Assembly (NCBI GenBank): GCA_002245135.1
Contig: NGBS01000609.1
Location: 48,501 to 112,500, forward strand
Source: Proteromonas lacertae
Taxonomy: Eukaryota > Sar > Bigyra > Opalinata > Proteromonadidae
Reading direction: 5' to 3'
DNA: 64,000 bases
In this document: positions 38,481 through 47,311 of the stretch, one piece after another
How positions within the stretch are numbered: the stretch's first letter is position 1
Layout: every line of letters begins with the position of its first letter
Program-made: the position numbers and the translations under genes
Notes under the pieces: model-generated
Database searches by the model: none
Seen by the model: only the letters and a program-made list of their open reading frames with translations
Told to the model about the DNA's origin: nothing

Positions 38481-40167
38481 ATGAATGTAGATGAAATAAA
38501 GGAACTATTGAAGAATAAAGATGTGGTCAAATTGAACGAAATATTGAATGACATGAAAAGCAAAAGTAGTAGTGAAGAGACTTATAAAGTATATAAAATG
38601 ATAGGAGATTATTATTATGATAATGTATATAAAATAGAATTTATGATGAATAGAAAGAATATGAGTCAGCAATTCCATACTTTAAAACATCATTAGAATA
38701 CCCTACATCAAATGAAAATAAAGAATGTAATAATATAAAGATCGGTTGGTGTTATGAAGAATTAGTATTAATGATGAATATAATATAAATTAGAGAGAAT
38801 TTGAATCAGCAATTCCATATTATAAAAGTGCTTTAGAATACCCTACATCAAATGAAAATAAAGAATTTAGTAATAGATGCTTAGGTCGTTGTTATTATGA
38901 TTTAGTATAATTATGATAATATTTCTGTTAATAGAAAGAATTTGAATCAGCAATTCCATATTATAAAAGTGCTTTGGAATATTCATCATCAAATGAAAGA
39001 AAAGGCTGGAATAATAATGGATTAGGTGTTTGTTATCATCATTTAGTATAAGAATAATATTATTTTGTGATTAGGAAGAATATAGAATAGCAATTCAATA
39101 TTACAAGACTGCTTTATTATTTACTTCATCAGATGTAGAAAAATCAATAAATAATGGAAATATTGGACTTTGTTACTATAAAATGGTATTTATATTTATA
39201 TATTTATGATACTGAATAGAAACATTATAATGATGGAATTATGTATTATAAAACATCATTAGAATATTCATCATCAAATGAAAGAAAAGGCTGGAATAAT
39301 AATTGGTTAGGTTATTGTTATTATTATTTAGTATATTCACTATAATAAAATGAAATAGAAAGAATATGAGAAAGCACTTCCATACTTTAAAACATCATTA
39401 GAATATTCATCATCAAATGAAGAAAAAGAAGAGAATAATAGAATGATTGGTTGTTGTTATTATGATTTAGTATAATTATGATAATATTTCTGTTAATAGA
39501 AAGAATATGAAAAAGCAATTCCATATTATAAAAGTGCTTTAGAATACCCTACATCAAATGAAAATAAAGAATTTAGTAATAGATGCTTAGGTCGTTGTTA
39601 TTATGATTTAGTATAATTATGATAATATTTCTGTTAATAGAAAGAATATGAAAAAGCAATTCCATATTTTAACATTGCTTTGGAACATTCATCATCAAAT
39701 GAAAGAAAAGGCTGGAATAATAATTGGTTAGGATGTTGTTATTATTATTTAGTATATTCACTATAATAAAATAAGCTAGAAAGAATATGAAAAAGCATTG
39801 GAATATTATAATACTGCATTAGGTTATTTAGAAGATGAAAAAGATAAATATCTAGTAATGTCAAATATAGCAGAATGTTATTTGGAAATAGGAGAAAAAG
39901 AAAAGACAATTTCATATTTGAATGAAATAAAAGAAGAATTATGTAATGAAAATACAAAATATTGTTATAATAAAGTAATGGGAAAATATTATCTTCAAAT
40001 TGTATTATTTGATAATTGATATATGATATAAATAGAAAGAAAAAGAAAAAGAAAAGAGTAAAGAATATTTAGAAAAATCACTCAAATATGTAAATAATCT
40101 AATGAATGATGATAAACAAAGAGAAGAAATAAACAAATTGCTAGAAGAATTAAACAAAATGAATTAA
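38481..40167 (+). CDS. TPR-repeat protein, one repeat per exon
   Basis: Eleven exons, all joined by phase-0 introns of 28-34 nt, give 461 aa. Exons 2-9 (38654-38764, 38794-38904, 38935-39045, 39075-39185, 39220-39330, 39359-39469, 39500-39610, 39641-39751) are each exactly 111 nt and encode one 37-residue repeat of the form KEYEKAIPYYKSALEYP, then NR-LGRCYYDL. That is a tetratricopeptide (TPR/Sel1-like) helix pair. Exon 1 (38481-38624) is the N-terminal helix region. Exon 10 (39780-40001, 222 nt) holds two fused, more divergent repeats, and exon 11 (40036-40167) a charged cap helix. TPR solenoids bind peptides and assemble complexes; partners are unknown. The stops seen without splicing all lie in introns. 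Confidence 0.8.
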
Positions 40168-40330
40168 TTCATTCTTTTTCTTTTCTTTTTCAAAATGGGT
40201 TTACGAAAATTCTTTTCAAAGTTTTTGAACCAGAATCTATTTAAAATCTACTTTTCTAATGAACTATAAGAGTAGTAAGTATAAAGAATTTCAAATTCAA
40301 AATCCTACATGTATGAAGATATTTTTAAAT

Positions 40331-40470
40331 AGAATATAGTAATGAAAGTAATAAATTCAGCTAGTTCTGCTTCAGTGGCAAGTATTTATTATTAATTTAT
40401 ATAGTATAATACCAGGTTTAATTGTTCAACCATTAGAAGTTCTAAAGACGAGATGTCAAACTGTAACTCA
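40331..40470 (+). pseudogene. Mitochondrial carrier-like relic
   Basis: After MKVINSASSASVA and a possible 23-nt intron, the sequence reads IPGLIVQPLEVLKTRCQT, matching the mitochondrial carrier signature PxExxKxR after transmembrane helix 1. The frame does not join cleanly across the intron, and nothing follows after about 40470, so this is a fragment. Whether the organism has a working carrier cannot be told from here. Confidence 0.4.
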
Positions 40471-40539
40471 TTTGAAGTGTATTTAGTTTTAGTTAAAAAA
40501 TGAATAGTAGTGTAACAAGAGTGAGTTTAGGTTTCGGAA

Positions 40540-41450
40540 TCTATGTTCCTTGAAGATCACCCGGCTATTGAGCATAGTTGTTGTTGTAGATTGATCCGAA
40601 GTATCTTGATTACCATGCTCCTACTGATGATGATGATAAATCTATACCTTAAGTAACTTCTCCTATCGATAAATACCCTTTGATTAACTCTTACCAGGTG
40701 TTGTTCTTGGGATGGACTTATCATATCAGGCATCTCTGTATTCAATTTTTTCTGATCCTCCGAGAGAGACTTTGTCTTATGAATACTCAATCAGCATTAT
40801 CTACCCGTACTTCCTCTAGCCTTGAATTACAACAGCGTGAGCCTATGTCTACTTCTACTCAAGGTAATTATCATCACTCCCGTAAAGGTAAAGAATTCAC
40901 GTTCAATTGTTAAGTGTAGTAAGACTGTGAAGCCATCCACCAGTTCCAATGCCTCCAAGAAGCGTAAGCTTAATCACAATCATCGAAGGCATCTCCTACT
41001 GTTGCTAGCACCACACTTAAGAAGAAACTCCTCAGAGGCAAGACAACTTCCTCGGTACAGTCATCCAAAGAAGTGATCATGGACAAGATCTTGGAAGCTA
41101 TAAAGCACTCTAACAACCTCCTCAACTGATATTACATCCGATCCTTCTATTCCTTAACATCACCTGTTGGTCTCTGGCCAGTGAGTCATTCCCAGAGTCA
41201 CAATCTTGGCATAAAGGTAAGCAAACTTTAACGTCTTCAAGAACTCTTCTAGACTATGATGACGATAAGGAAACGTCTCTACCAGGCAACACATCTCATA
41301 AGACTCCAGCGATTGCTCTAGGCAAGGATTACCACCGAGAACTCTTCGGTCCTTCTTATTCTTAGAATAGCCTAACCTTCCATACTCTTGCATGCTCTCC
41401 TTTGGATAGTCCATTCCTTTGACTGCAAAGACGCTGTTGTTGTATACCCA
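40540..41450. mobile_element. GC-richer decayed element, possible retroelement relic
   Basis: Base composition rises clearly compared with both flanks, and codon usage changes (CTC, CCT, AAG, GAC common). On the + strand, short open pieces connect through frameshifts: IDPKYLDYHAPTDDDDKSIP, then GMDLSYQASLYSIFSDPP, then LELQQREPMSTSTQGNYHHS, then a Lys/Ser-rich KCSKTVKPSTSSNASKKRK and KEVIMDKILEAIKHSNNLL. The Ser/Gln/Lys-rich mix would suit a gag-like region, but I recognise no reverse transcriptase, protease or terminal repeat. It was probably acquired from DNA of different composition, then decayed. Confidence 0.4.
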
Positions 41451-41812
41451 TCTAAAAGGATATATTTCATCATTTTCATGTGAAGCTATAATAAATAATC
41501 TTTCTACATACTAGTTGTTGAAAATATTAAATTATCAAATTTTGTTGATGATATAAATGAAAAATTAGTTGAAAGAATTAAAAAATTGTGTTATAAATAT
41601 TTTTGATTTATTATAAGTTATATAATTTGCAATAAGAGTAATTACGAAACAGAAATACTGAAATTAAACAAAAAACAAAATTCAAACCTTCAAGCTCATC
41701 ATTATCAGTTTTTTTAAAATCTCTATTGATATAGTATTGGAGAGCATTTAAACATCAAAATAATTTTTATTATTTTAGATTAATAACCTTATTAATTTTT
41801 ACTAACATTGAT

Positions 41813-43978
41813 ATGAAAAATGGTAAGATGATGTATAATTCTGAAGAAAACACCTACATTAAACAAGATGAAAAAACTGTGAAAGATAATAAATATGTGA
41901 AAGCAAATACAAAACTACATAATCAGCCGTTTTTACAGTATCCTCCTACTCCTATTGATCCATATACTAATCCTTACTTTACAGAGGGTAAATACAATGC
42001 TTCAGATGATTTCAATCAACTATCTCCACCAAATGGTGATTATTCAGTACAACAGTTAGCTAATGGATATTTACATGAACCACTAAGACATCCTCTTTCT
42101 ATGAATGATTATAATAAAGAAATAAAACCAAACAATAATCCTAATAGTGTAATAGGTATAGGATATCAAGGTGAAGCAAATAACAATCTTAAACAACATC
42201 CACAAAATCAAAATCTACAGCAACAATATCTACTGCCTCAATATTATTATACAACACCGTATGGCCAAAGGCAAGTGTATTATCCAACTCAATCACATGG
42301 TATTAGTGGATTTATACCTCCTCCAGTAACAGATGGATATAACTCTTATAATGCTAATCAATTACCTCCTTATGGTTATATTCCTTCTGCTACTATTCCT
42401 ATTTCTCAACTTCCTCCTCAAAATGATGTTAAAACAGAAAATAAGAAGAAAAGAAAGAAGAATAGAAGAAATAAGAAATCTAAAAAAGCAAATACAAGTT
42501 CTAGTAGTAGTTGTAGTAACAGCGATGCAAATAGTGATGATGATAGTGACAGTGAAAATAGTGAAAATGAAGAGAATGTTGTTCCAATAGTACAAGCAGT
42601 AAATCTTCTGAATAATAATAATGAAACAAATGCAACTAGTAGTATTTCATCATCGAGTAATGTAAACAATACACATTCAATTGATCAAAGTAAAGATGAA
42701 GGTAGATTATCTCCAATAAATGAAATCACTGATTCATATGTAGTTCAAGTAGATAAACTAAATTCATCAATAACAACTAAACAAATATCTGATATATTTA
42801 GTATTGTTGGAAATTTAAAATCTGTAAATATCTATGAAGATAAGAAAAGATATGCCTTAGTTGAATATTCAACTGAAGAATCAGCAATAAAAGCAATTCA
42901 AAAGTTGAGTGGTAAAACATTTAGTGGAAATAAATTTTATGTTAGTTGGAGTAAAATAAAGATAGAAAAGAACAAAGTAGTGTTAGATAATTTACCTTAT
43001 AATGTAGAAGAAGAGAAAATTCGAAATATATGCAGTATAATTGGAGAGATAGAATCAATAGAAATAGAAAGACCAATAAATCCAAATGAAAGAAGTCGAT
43101 GTTGTATAATATTCAAAGAAAAAGAAGCATTAGAAACTGTAGAAATAATATTAGGAGATGCAGAAATTGATGGTTTACCAATTAAAGTAATAATCGATAA
43201 GAATGACACAATAAAATTGAATAGAAATAGAAAGGATAAAGAAACAAATGAAAATACAGAAGTTGATAAAGTGAATGAAAGAATGAATGATTTAAATATA
43301 AATGATGAAAGAAAACCAAATTCAATTCCAAAAGATCAATACAATGAAAAACCAAATGAAGATCCACCTCAATATCAACATGAGAAAGTTGATCATGATG
43401 TAAAACCAAAAACAGTTCCATCTAAAATAAAAGATGAAAATGAAGATAATAAAAAACCTTATACTTGGCCAATGCTTAATAAACCATTACATGCAACAGT
43501 TAGGCTAATAAAAATAAAGAATTTTGAGAAAAAAGAAGTAGAAATTATATTTGAGAATTATGGTATTAATAGTATTGAAGAAATTTCTCCAAATTGTTTT
43601 GAAGTTGCCTTATTGAATGAAGAAATATGTAATAAAGCAATGAAAGAGTTAGATGAAGCAGAGTTTAATCATAAGATAATTTATTTAGAATGGGGAGAAA
43701 AAAAGAAAGTGAAACGAAATTTAAATACAGTATTTGTAGGATGTTTATCTCCTGAAGTTACAGAAGCTGATTTAAGCAAAGTATTTAGTGAAATAGGAGA
43801 ACTAGATAGTCTGAAAATATTTCGACAAAAAGGAGCGAGAGATGCACCAGATTATGCATATGTGAATTATGTTGATTCAAAATGTGTAGATCAAGCAATT
43901 AAAATTTTGAATGGAACAAACATCAAAGGTAGATTTATTACAGTGCAATATTCTAAAAAGAAACACGCAAAAAAATAA
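41813..43978 (+). CDS. Proline-rich multi-RRM RNA-binding protein, copy 6
   Basis: Intact 721-aa single exon from a good ATG. It has an Asn/Gln/Pro/Tyr-rich N-terminus, a strongly basic NKKKRKKNRRNKKSKK stretch that could act as a nuclear localisation signal, a Ser/Asp/Glu acidic run, then RRM1 (YVVQVDKLNSSITTKQISDI), RRM2, RRM3 (ATVRLIKIKNFEKKEVEIIF, degenerate RNP1 FEVALL) and RRM4 (TVFVGCLSPEVTEADLSKVF). It ends in a SKKKHAKK tail. Its RRM3-RRM4 part is the closest match to the fragment at 31995-32519. Confidence 0.75.
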   Translation: MKNGKMMYNSEENTYIKQDEKTVKDNKYVKANTKLHNQPFLQYPPTPIDPYTNPYFTEGKYNASDDFNQLSPPNGDYSVQQLANGYLHEPLRHPLSMNDYNKEIKPNNNPNSVIGIGYQGEANNNLKQHPQNQNLQQQYLLPQYYYTTPYGQRQVYYPTQSHGISGFIPPPVTDGYNSYNANQLPPYGYIPSATIPISQLPPQNDVKTENKKKRKKNRRNKKSKKANTSSSSSCSNSDANSDDDSDSENSENEENVVPIVQAVNLLNNNNETNATSSISSSSNVNNTHSIDQSKDEGRLSPINEITDSYVVQVDKLNSSITTKQISDIFSIVGNLKSVNIYEDKKRYALVEYSTEESAIKAIQKLSGKTFSGNKFYVSWSKIKIEKNKVVLDNLPYNVEEEKIRNICSIIGEIESIEIERPINPNERSRCCIIFKEKEALETVEIILGDAEIDGLPIKVIIDKNDTIKLNRNRKDKETNENTEVDKVNERMNDLNINDERKPNSIPKDQYNEKPNEDPPQYQHEKVDHDVKPKTVPSKIKDENEDNKKPYTWPMLNKPLHATVRLIKIKNFEKKEVEIIFENYGINSIEEISPNCFEVALLNEEICNKAMKELDEAEFNHKIIYLEWGEKKKVKRNLNTVFVGCLSPEVTEADLSKVFSEIGELDSLKIFRQKGARDAPDYAYVNYVDSKCVDQAIKILNGTNIKGRFITVQYSKKKHAKK

Positions 43979-44776
43979 GTAAATCTTATCATTAAGCAAT
44001 TAAAATGATTGAATTAGCAATCTTATCTAATATTACATAAAAAGTAATAATAATTTGATAAATGCAGGAAAATAAAGTTTTATATATGTATATTTTATGA
44101 TTATTTTGTATGTTAAAATTATTTACATACAGAAAAACGAAACTTTCCATAAAGTGTATGTTTAAACTACAAACTCTTATTCTAACAAATTATTTATATT
44201 AATTGCATTATTATTATTATTACAATAAAGCTAACAAACAACAATATTTATCTTGAGAAGTTGAAATATTCTTTCAGTTGGATTAAGTATAAATACATCT
44301 CTACTAACAAAAATGATAACGCACATATGGTATATTAATAGTATGTTTAGTAGTTATAAATTCAACTAACTTCACATCTAGATTTAATAATTCGCATCTA
44401 TCAAAGCATTTAGATATAATACAGGAATATATGAGTTGATAGATGATGTTTTATTAACAAAGCGCTGTCTAACAAGTATTTACACAGATTATCGAATGTG
44501 TATATCACTTTACATTTATATTTCTAACATACAGTATTTTTGAAAAATAGTGTGAAAAATAAAAGCTTATAACAATATCGCATGAAAAAAGAATTAAATT
44601 CAAACCTTAATCAAGCATATATTGCATTTGAGGCTATATTAGTATAGAAAAGCTATTTAATTACATGCATTAGAAACGACTAAAATTATATTCGTTATAC
44701 AATCATTTTGATTATTTTATTTACATAGCTTATATCGTTCTAATAAACGCTTAAAAGACATTAAAAAAAAATCAAT
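43979..44776. other. Intergenic between RRM copies 6 and 7
   Basis: AT-rich, without an open frame of note or a clear repeat. Confidence 0.5.
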
Positions 44777-46813
44777 ATGCAAGATACTGTACCAATATTA
44801 AACCCTAACGCTAAACCTTATATAAAACCAGAAGAAAGTAAAGTTAAAGAAAACAAGTTTATAAGAAAAGCTAACGAGATGAGTTACCAACAAAATACTC
44901 AAACATACTATCAACCACCGTTTCAACCTACTTCACAGTATATACCACCTCAGGATGATCCATATACAAATCCTTACTATACAGGAAGTATAGCTTATAG
45001 TCCAGATAATTTTAATCAACAACCTCCTGCTGATTATTATAATCAATATGCAACTGGATATATACCTCAACCACCAAGACATCCTGCTTCATTCAATCCA
45101 CATAAGGAAATAAAGCCGAACAATAAACCTAGAAGTGGAATTGGTATAGGATATCAAGGTGAAGCTTTTTACCATAATAAAGAATATCCCCAAGATGAAT
45201 ATCTACAACCACCACCACCATATTATATACCATCCCCATTTGTACAAACACAGCCATATTATCCACCTCCACCTAGTGATATAAATGGATATAATTCTTA
45301 CACTTACCTTCCACCTCCACCTCCTCCTCCACAATATAGTGTTGATAGTTCTGTAGTTAATACAGAAGATAAACAGAAAAGAAAAGAGAAGAAATCGAAG
45401 ATAGAATCAAGTGAAAGTGATAGTGATAGTGAAAGTAGTGTAGAACCACCACCAATCTTTCAAGTGAATTTAAATAATAATAATGATAATTATGATTCTA
45501 TAAATGAAGTAAATAGTGAAGTTAAAACAATTAATTCCGTTCAATCAGGTATTGATTCTGTTTCATCTTCATCAACTATTAGTGTTTCAAACAATATATA
45601 TTCAATTGATCAAAGTAAAGATGAAGGTAGATTATCTCCAATAAACGAAATCACTGATTCATATGTTGTTCAAGTAGATAAACTAAATCCTTCGATTAAT
45701 GAAAAGAAAATATCTGATATATTTAGTCTTGTTGGAAGTTTAAAATCTGTAAATATCTATGAAGATAAGAAAAGATATGCCTTAGTTGAATATTCAACTG
45801 AAGAATCAGCAATAAAAGCAATTCAGCGATTTAATGGATTGAAGATAAATGGAGAAAGACTGTTGGTATATTGGAGTAAAATAAAGATAGAAAAGAATAA
45901 AGTAGTGTTAGATAATTTACCTTATAATGTAGAAGAAGAAAAGATCCGAAATATATGCAGTATAATTGGAGAGATAGAATCAATAGAAATAGAAAGACCA
46001 ATAAATCCAAATGAAAGAAGTCGATGTTGTATAATATTCAAAGAAAAAGAAGCATTAGAAACTGTAGAAATAATATTAGGAGATGCAGAAATTGATGGTT
46101 TACCAATTAAAGTAATAATTGATAAGAATGACACAATAAAATTGAATATAAATGGAAATAGGAATAAAGATGTAAATATCAAACCAATGTCAGCTCCAAC
46201 ACCATTACAACCATATAAAGAAATGAGTGAAAGAATGAATGATTTAAATATAAATGATGAAAGAAAACCAAATTCATATCCACAACCATCATCATTTTCT
46301 TCTTCTTCTTCTAGTTCATTATACACAATAGTTAATCCAATAATAATAAAAGATTTTGAAAAGAAAGAAGTTGAAAATATATTTGAGAATTATGAAGTAA
46401 AATCCATAACCGATTTATCTACTAATTGTTATGAAGTTATATTAAAAGATAATGAAATGTCAGGTAAAGCTATGAAGAATTTAGATGGAGTAGAATTCGA
46501 TCATAAGATAATTCATTTAGAATGGGGAGAAGAAAAGCGAATTAAACGTCCTTTAAATACAGTATTTGTAGGATGTTTATCATCAGATGTAACAGAAGAT
46601 GATATAAGAAAGAAATTTAGTGAAATTGGTGAGATAGACAGTGTGAAGGTGTTTCGACAGAAAGTACAAGGTAAATCACCTGATTATGCGTATGTGAATT
46701 ACGTGAATGCTGAAAGTGTAGATCAGGCGATTAAACGACTAAATGGAACGAATATCAAAGGTAGATTTATTACTGTGCAATATTCTAAGAAAAAACACGC
46801 AAAAACTAAATGA
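44777..46813 (+). CDS. Proline-rich multi-RRM RNA-binding protein, copy 7
   Basis: Intact 678-aa single exon. From about residue 20 to the end of RRM2 it is almost identical to copy 1 (same PPADYYNQYATGYIPQPP region, polyproline runs, RRM1 and RRM2). Its C-terminal half instead matches copy 8: a Ser run, RRM3 (PIIIKDFEKKEVENIFENYE) and RRM4 (TVFVGCLSSDVTEDDIRKKF, PDYAYVNY), ending SKKKHAKTK. It therefore looks like a mosaic of two family members. Spacing and strand agree with tandem duplication. Confidence 0.75.
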   Translation: MQDTVPILNPNAKPYIKPEESKVKENKFIRKANEMSYQQNTQTYYQPPFQPTSQYIPPQDDPYTNPYYTGSIAYSPDNFNQQPPADYYNQYATGYIPQPPRHPASFNPHKEIKPNNKPRSGIGIGYQGEAFYHNKEYPQDEYLQPPPPYYIPSPFVQTQPYYPPPPSDINGYNSYTYLPPPPPPPQYSVDSSVVNTEDKQKRKEKKSKIESSESDSDSESSVEPPPIFQVNLNNNNDNYDSINEVNSEVKTINSVQSGIDSVSSSSTISVSNNIYSIDQSKDEGRLSPINEITDSYVVQVDKLNPSINEKKISDIFSLVGSLKSVNIYEDKKRYALVEYSTEESAIKAIQRFNGLKINGERLLVYWSKIKIEKNKVVLDNLPYNVEEEKIRNICSIIGEIESIEIERPINPNERSRCCIIFKEKEALETVEIILGDAEIDGLPIKVIIDKNDTIKLNINGNRNKDVNIKPMSAPTPLQPYKEMSERMNDLNINDERKPNSYPQPSSFSSSSSSSLYTIVNPIIIKDFEKKEVENIFENYEVKSITDLSTNCYEVILKDNEMSGKAMKNLDGVEFDHKIIHLEWGEEKRIKRPLNTVFVGCLSSDVTEDDIRKKFSEIGEIDSVKVFRQKVQGKSPDYAYVNYVNAESVDQAIKRLNGTNIKGRFITVQYSKKKHAKTK

Positions 46814-47311
46814 ATCTTACCTTTAAGCAGTCTGTTGTTCGTTGATTGTAATTTAAATACGAATTTATATGTAATAATTGTATAGTGTGAGAAGAATAAC
46901 CTTTTCATCACATATATAAAATTAAATGCTGGTGATATTATTATATTATCTGCAAAAACACTTTTTTAGAACAAGCCAAGGCAAGCTTGTTATCCTTTTT
47001 AAATTTCAGTTAATTTTTTAAAAATTGAGCTTGATAACTGTGAAATTGATTTATATACACAAGAAAAAGAAAAAGGAAAAAATACAAATAACGAGCAGAT
47101 AATATTAAATCATGCGAAAACCAATAGAAGCGTTTCTAAAACTTTTGGTTGTAGTAAACATAAATTCTTAGGCATATCTAGGAGTGGACAACAGCATCTG
47201 GCTTATAATCTTCAAATTCATACTCAATGTCAGAAAGATGTATGTGTACATAATTCTCATCTCATTATTTCAAATCGTTATGCAAATCCTTGTAATAATT
47301 TTGATAATAAA
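46814..47311. other. Intergenic and degenerate 5' region of RRM copy 8
   Basis: A frame continuous with copy 8 is open from about 47040 but lacks an ATG. It encodes a diverged Asn/Gln/His-rich N-terminus. A short inverted repeat, AACAAGC then GCTTGTT, lies around 46971-46992, and GCTTGA at 47029-47034. Confidence 0.4.

Noticed and set aside
38481-40167. A pseudogene with many stop codons
   Set aside because: All stops fall inside regular 28-34 nt GT-AG introns, and the exons are uniform 111-nt units.
40557-41414. Minus-strand frames such as 41160-41414 in the GC-richer island
   Set aside because: They have no domain logic, and the + strand pieces form a more consistent, though broken, reading.
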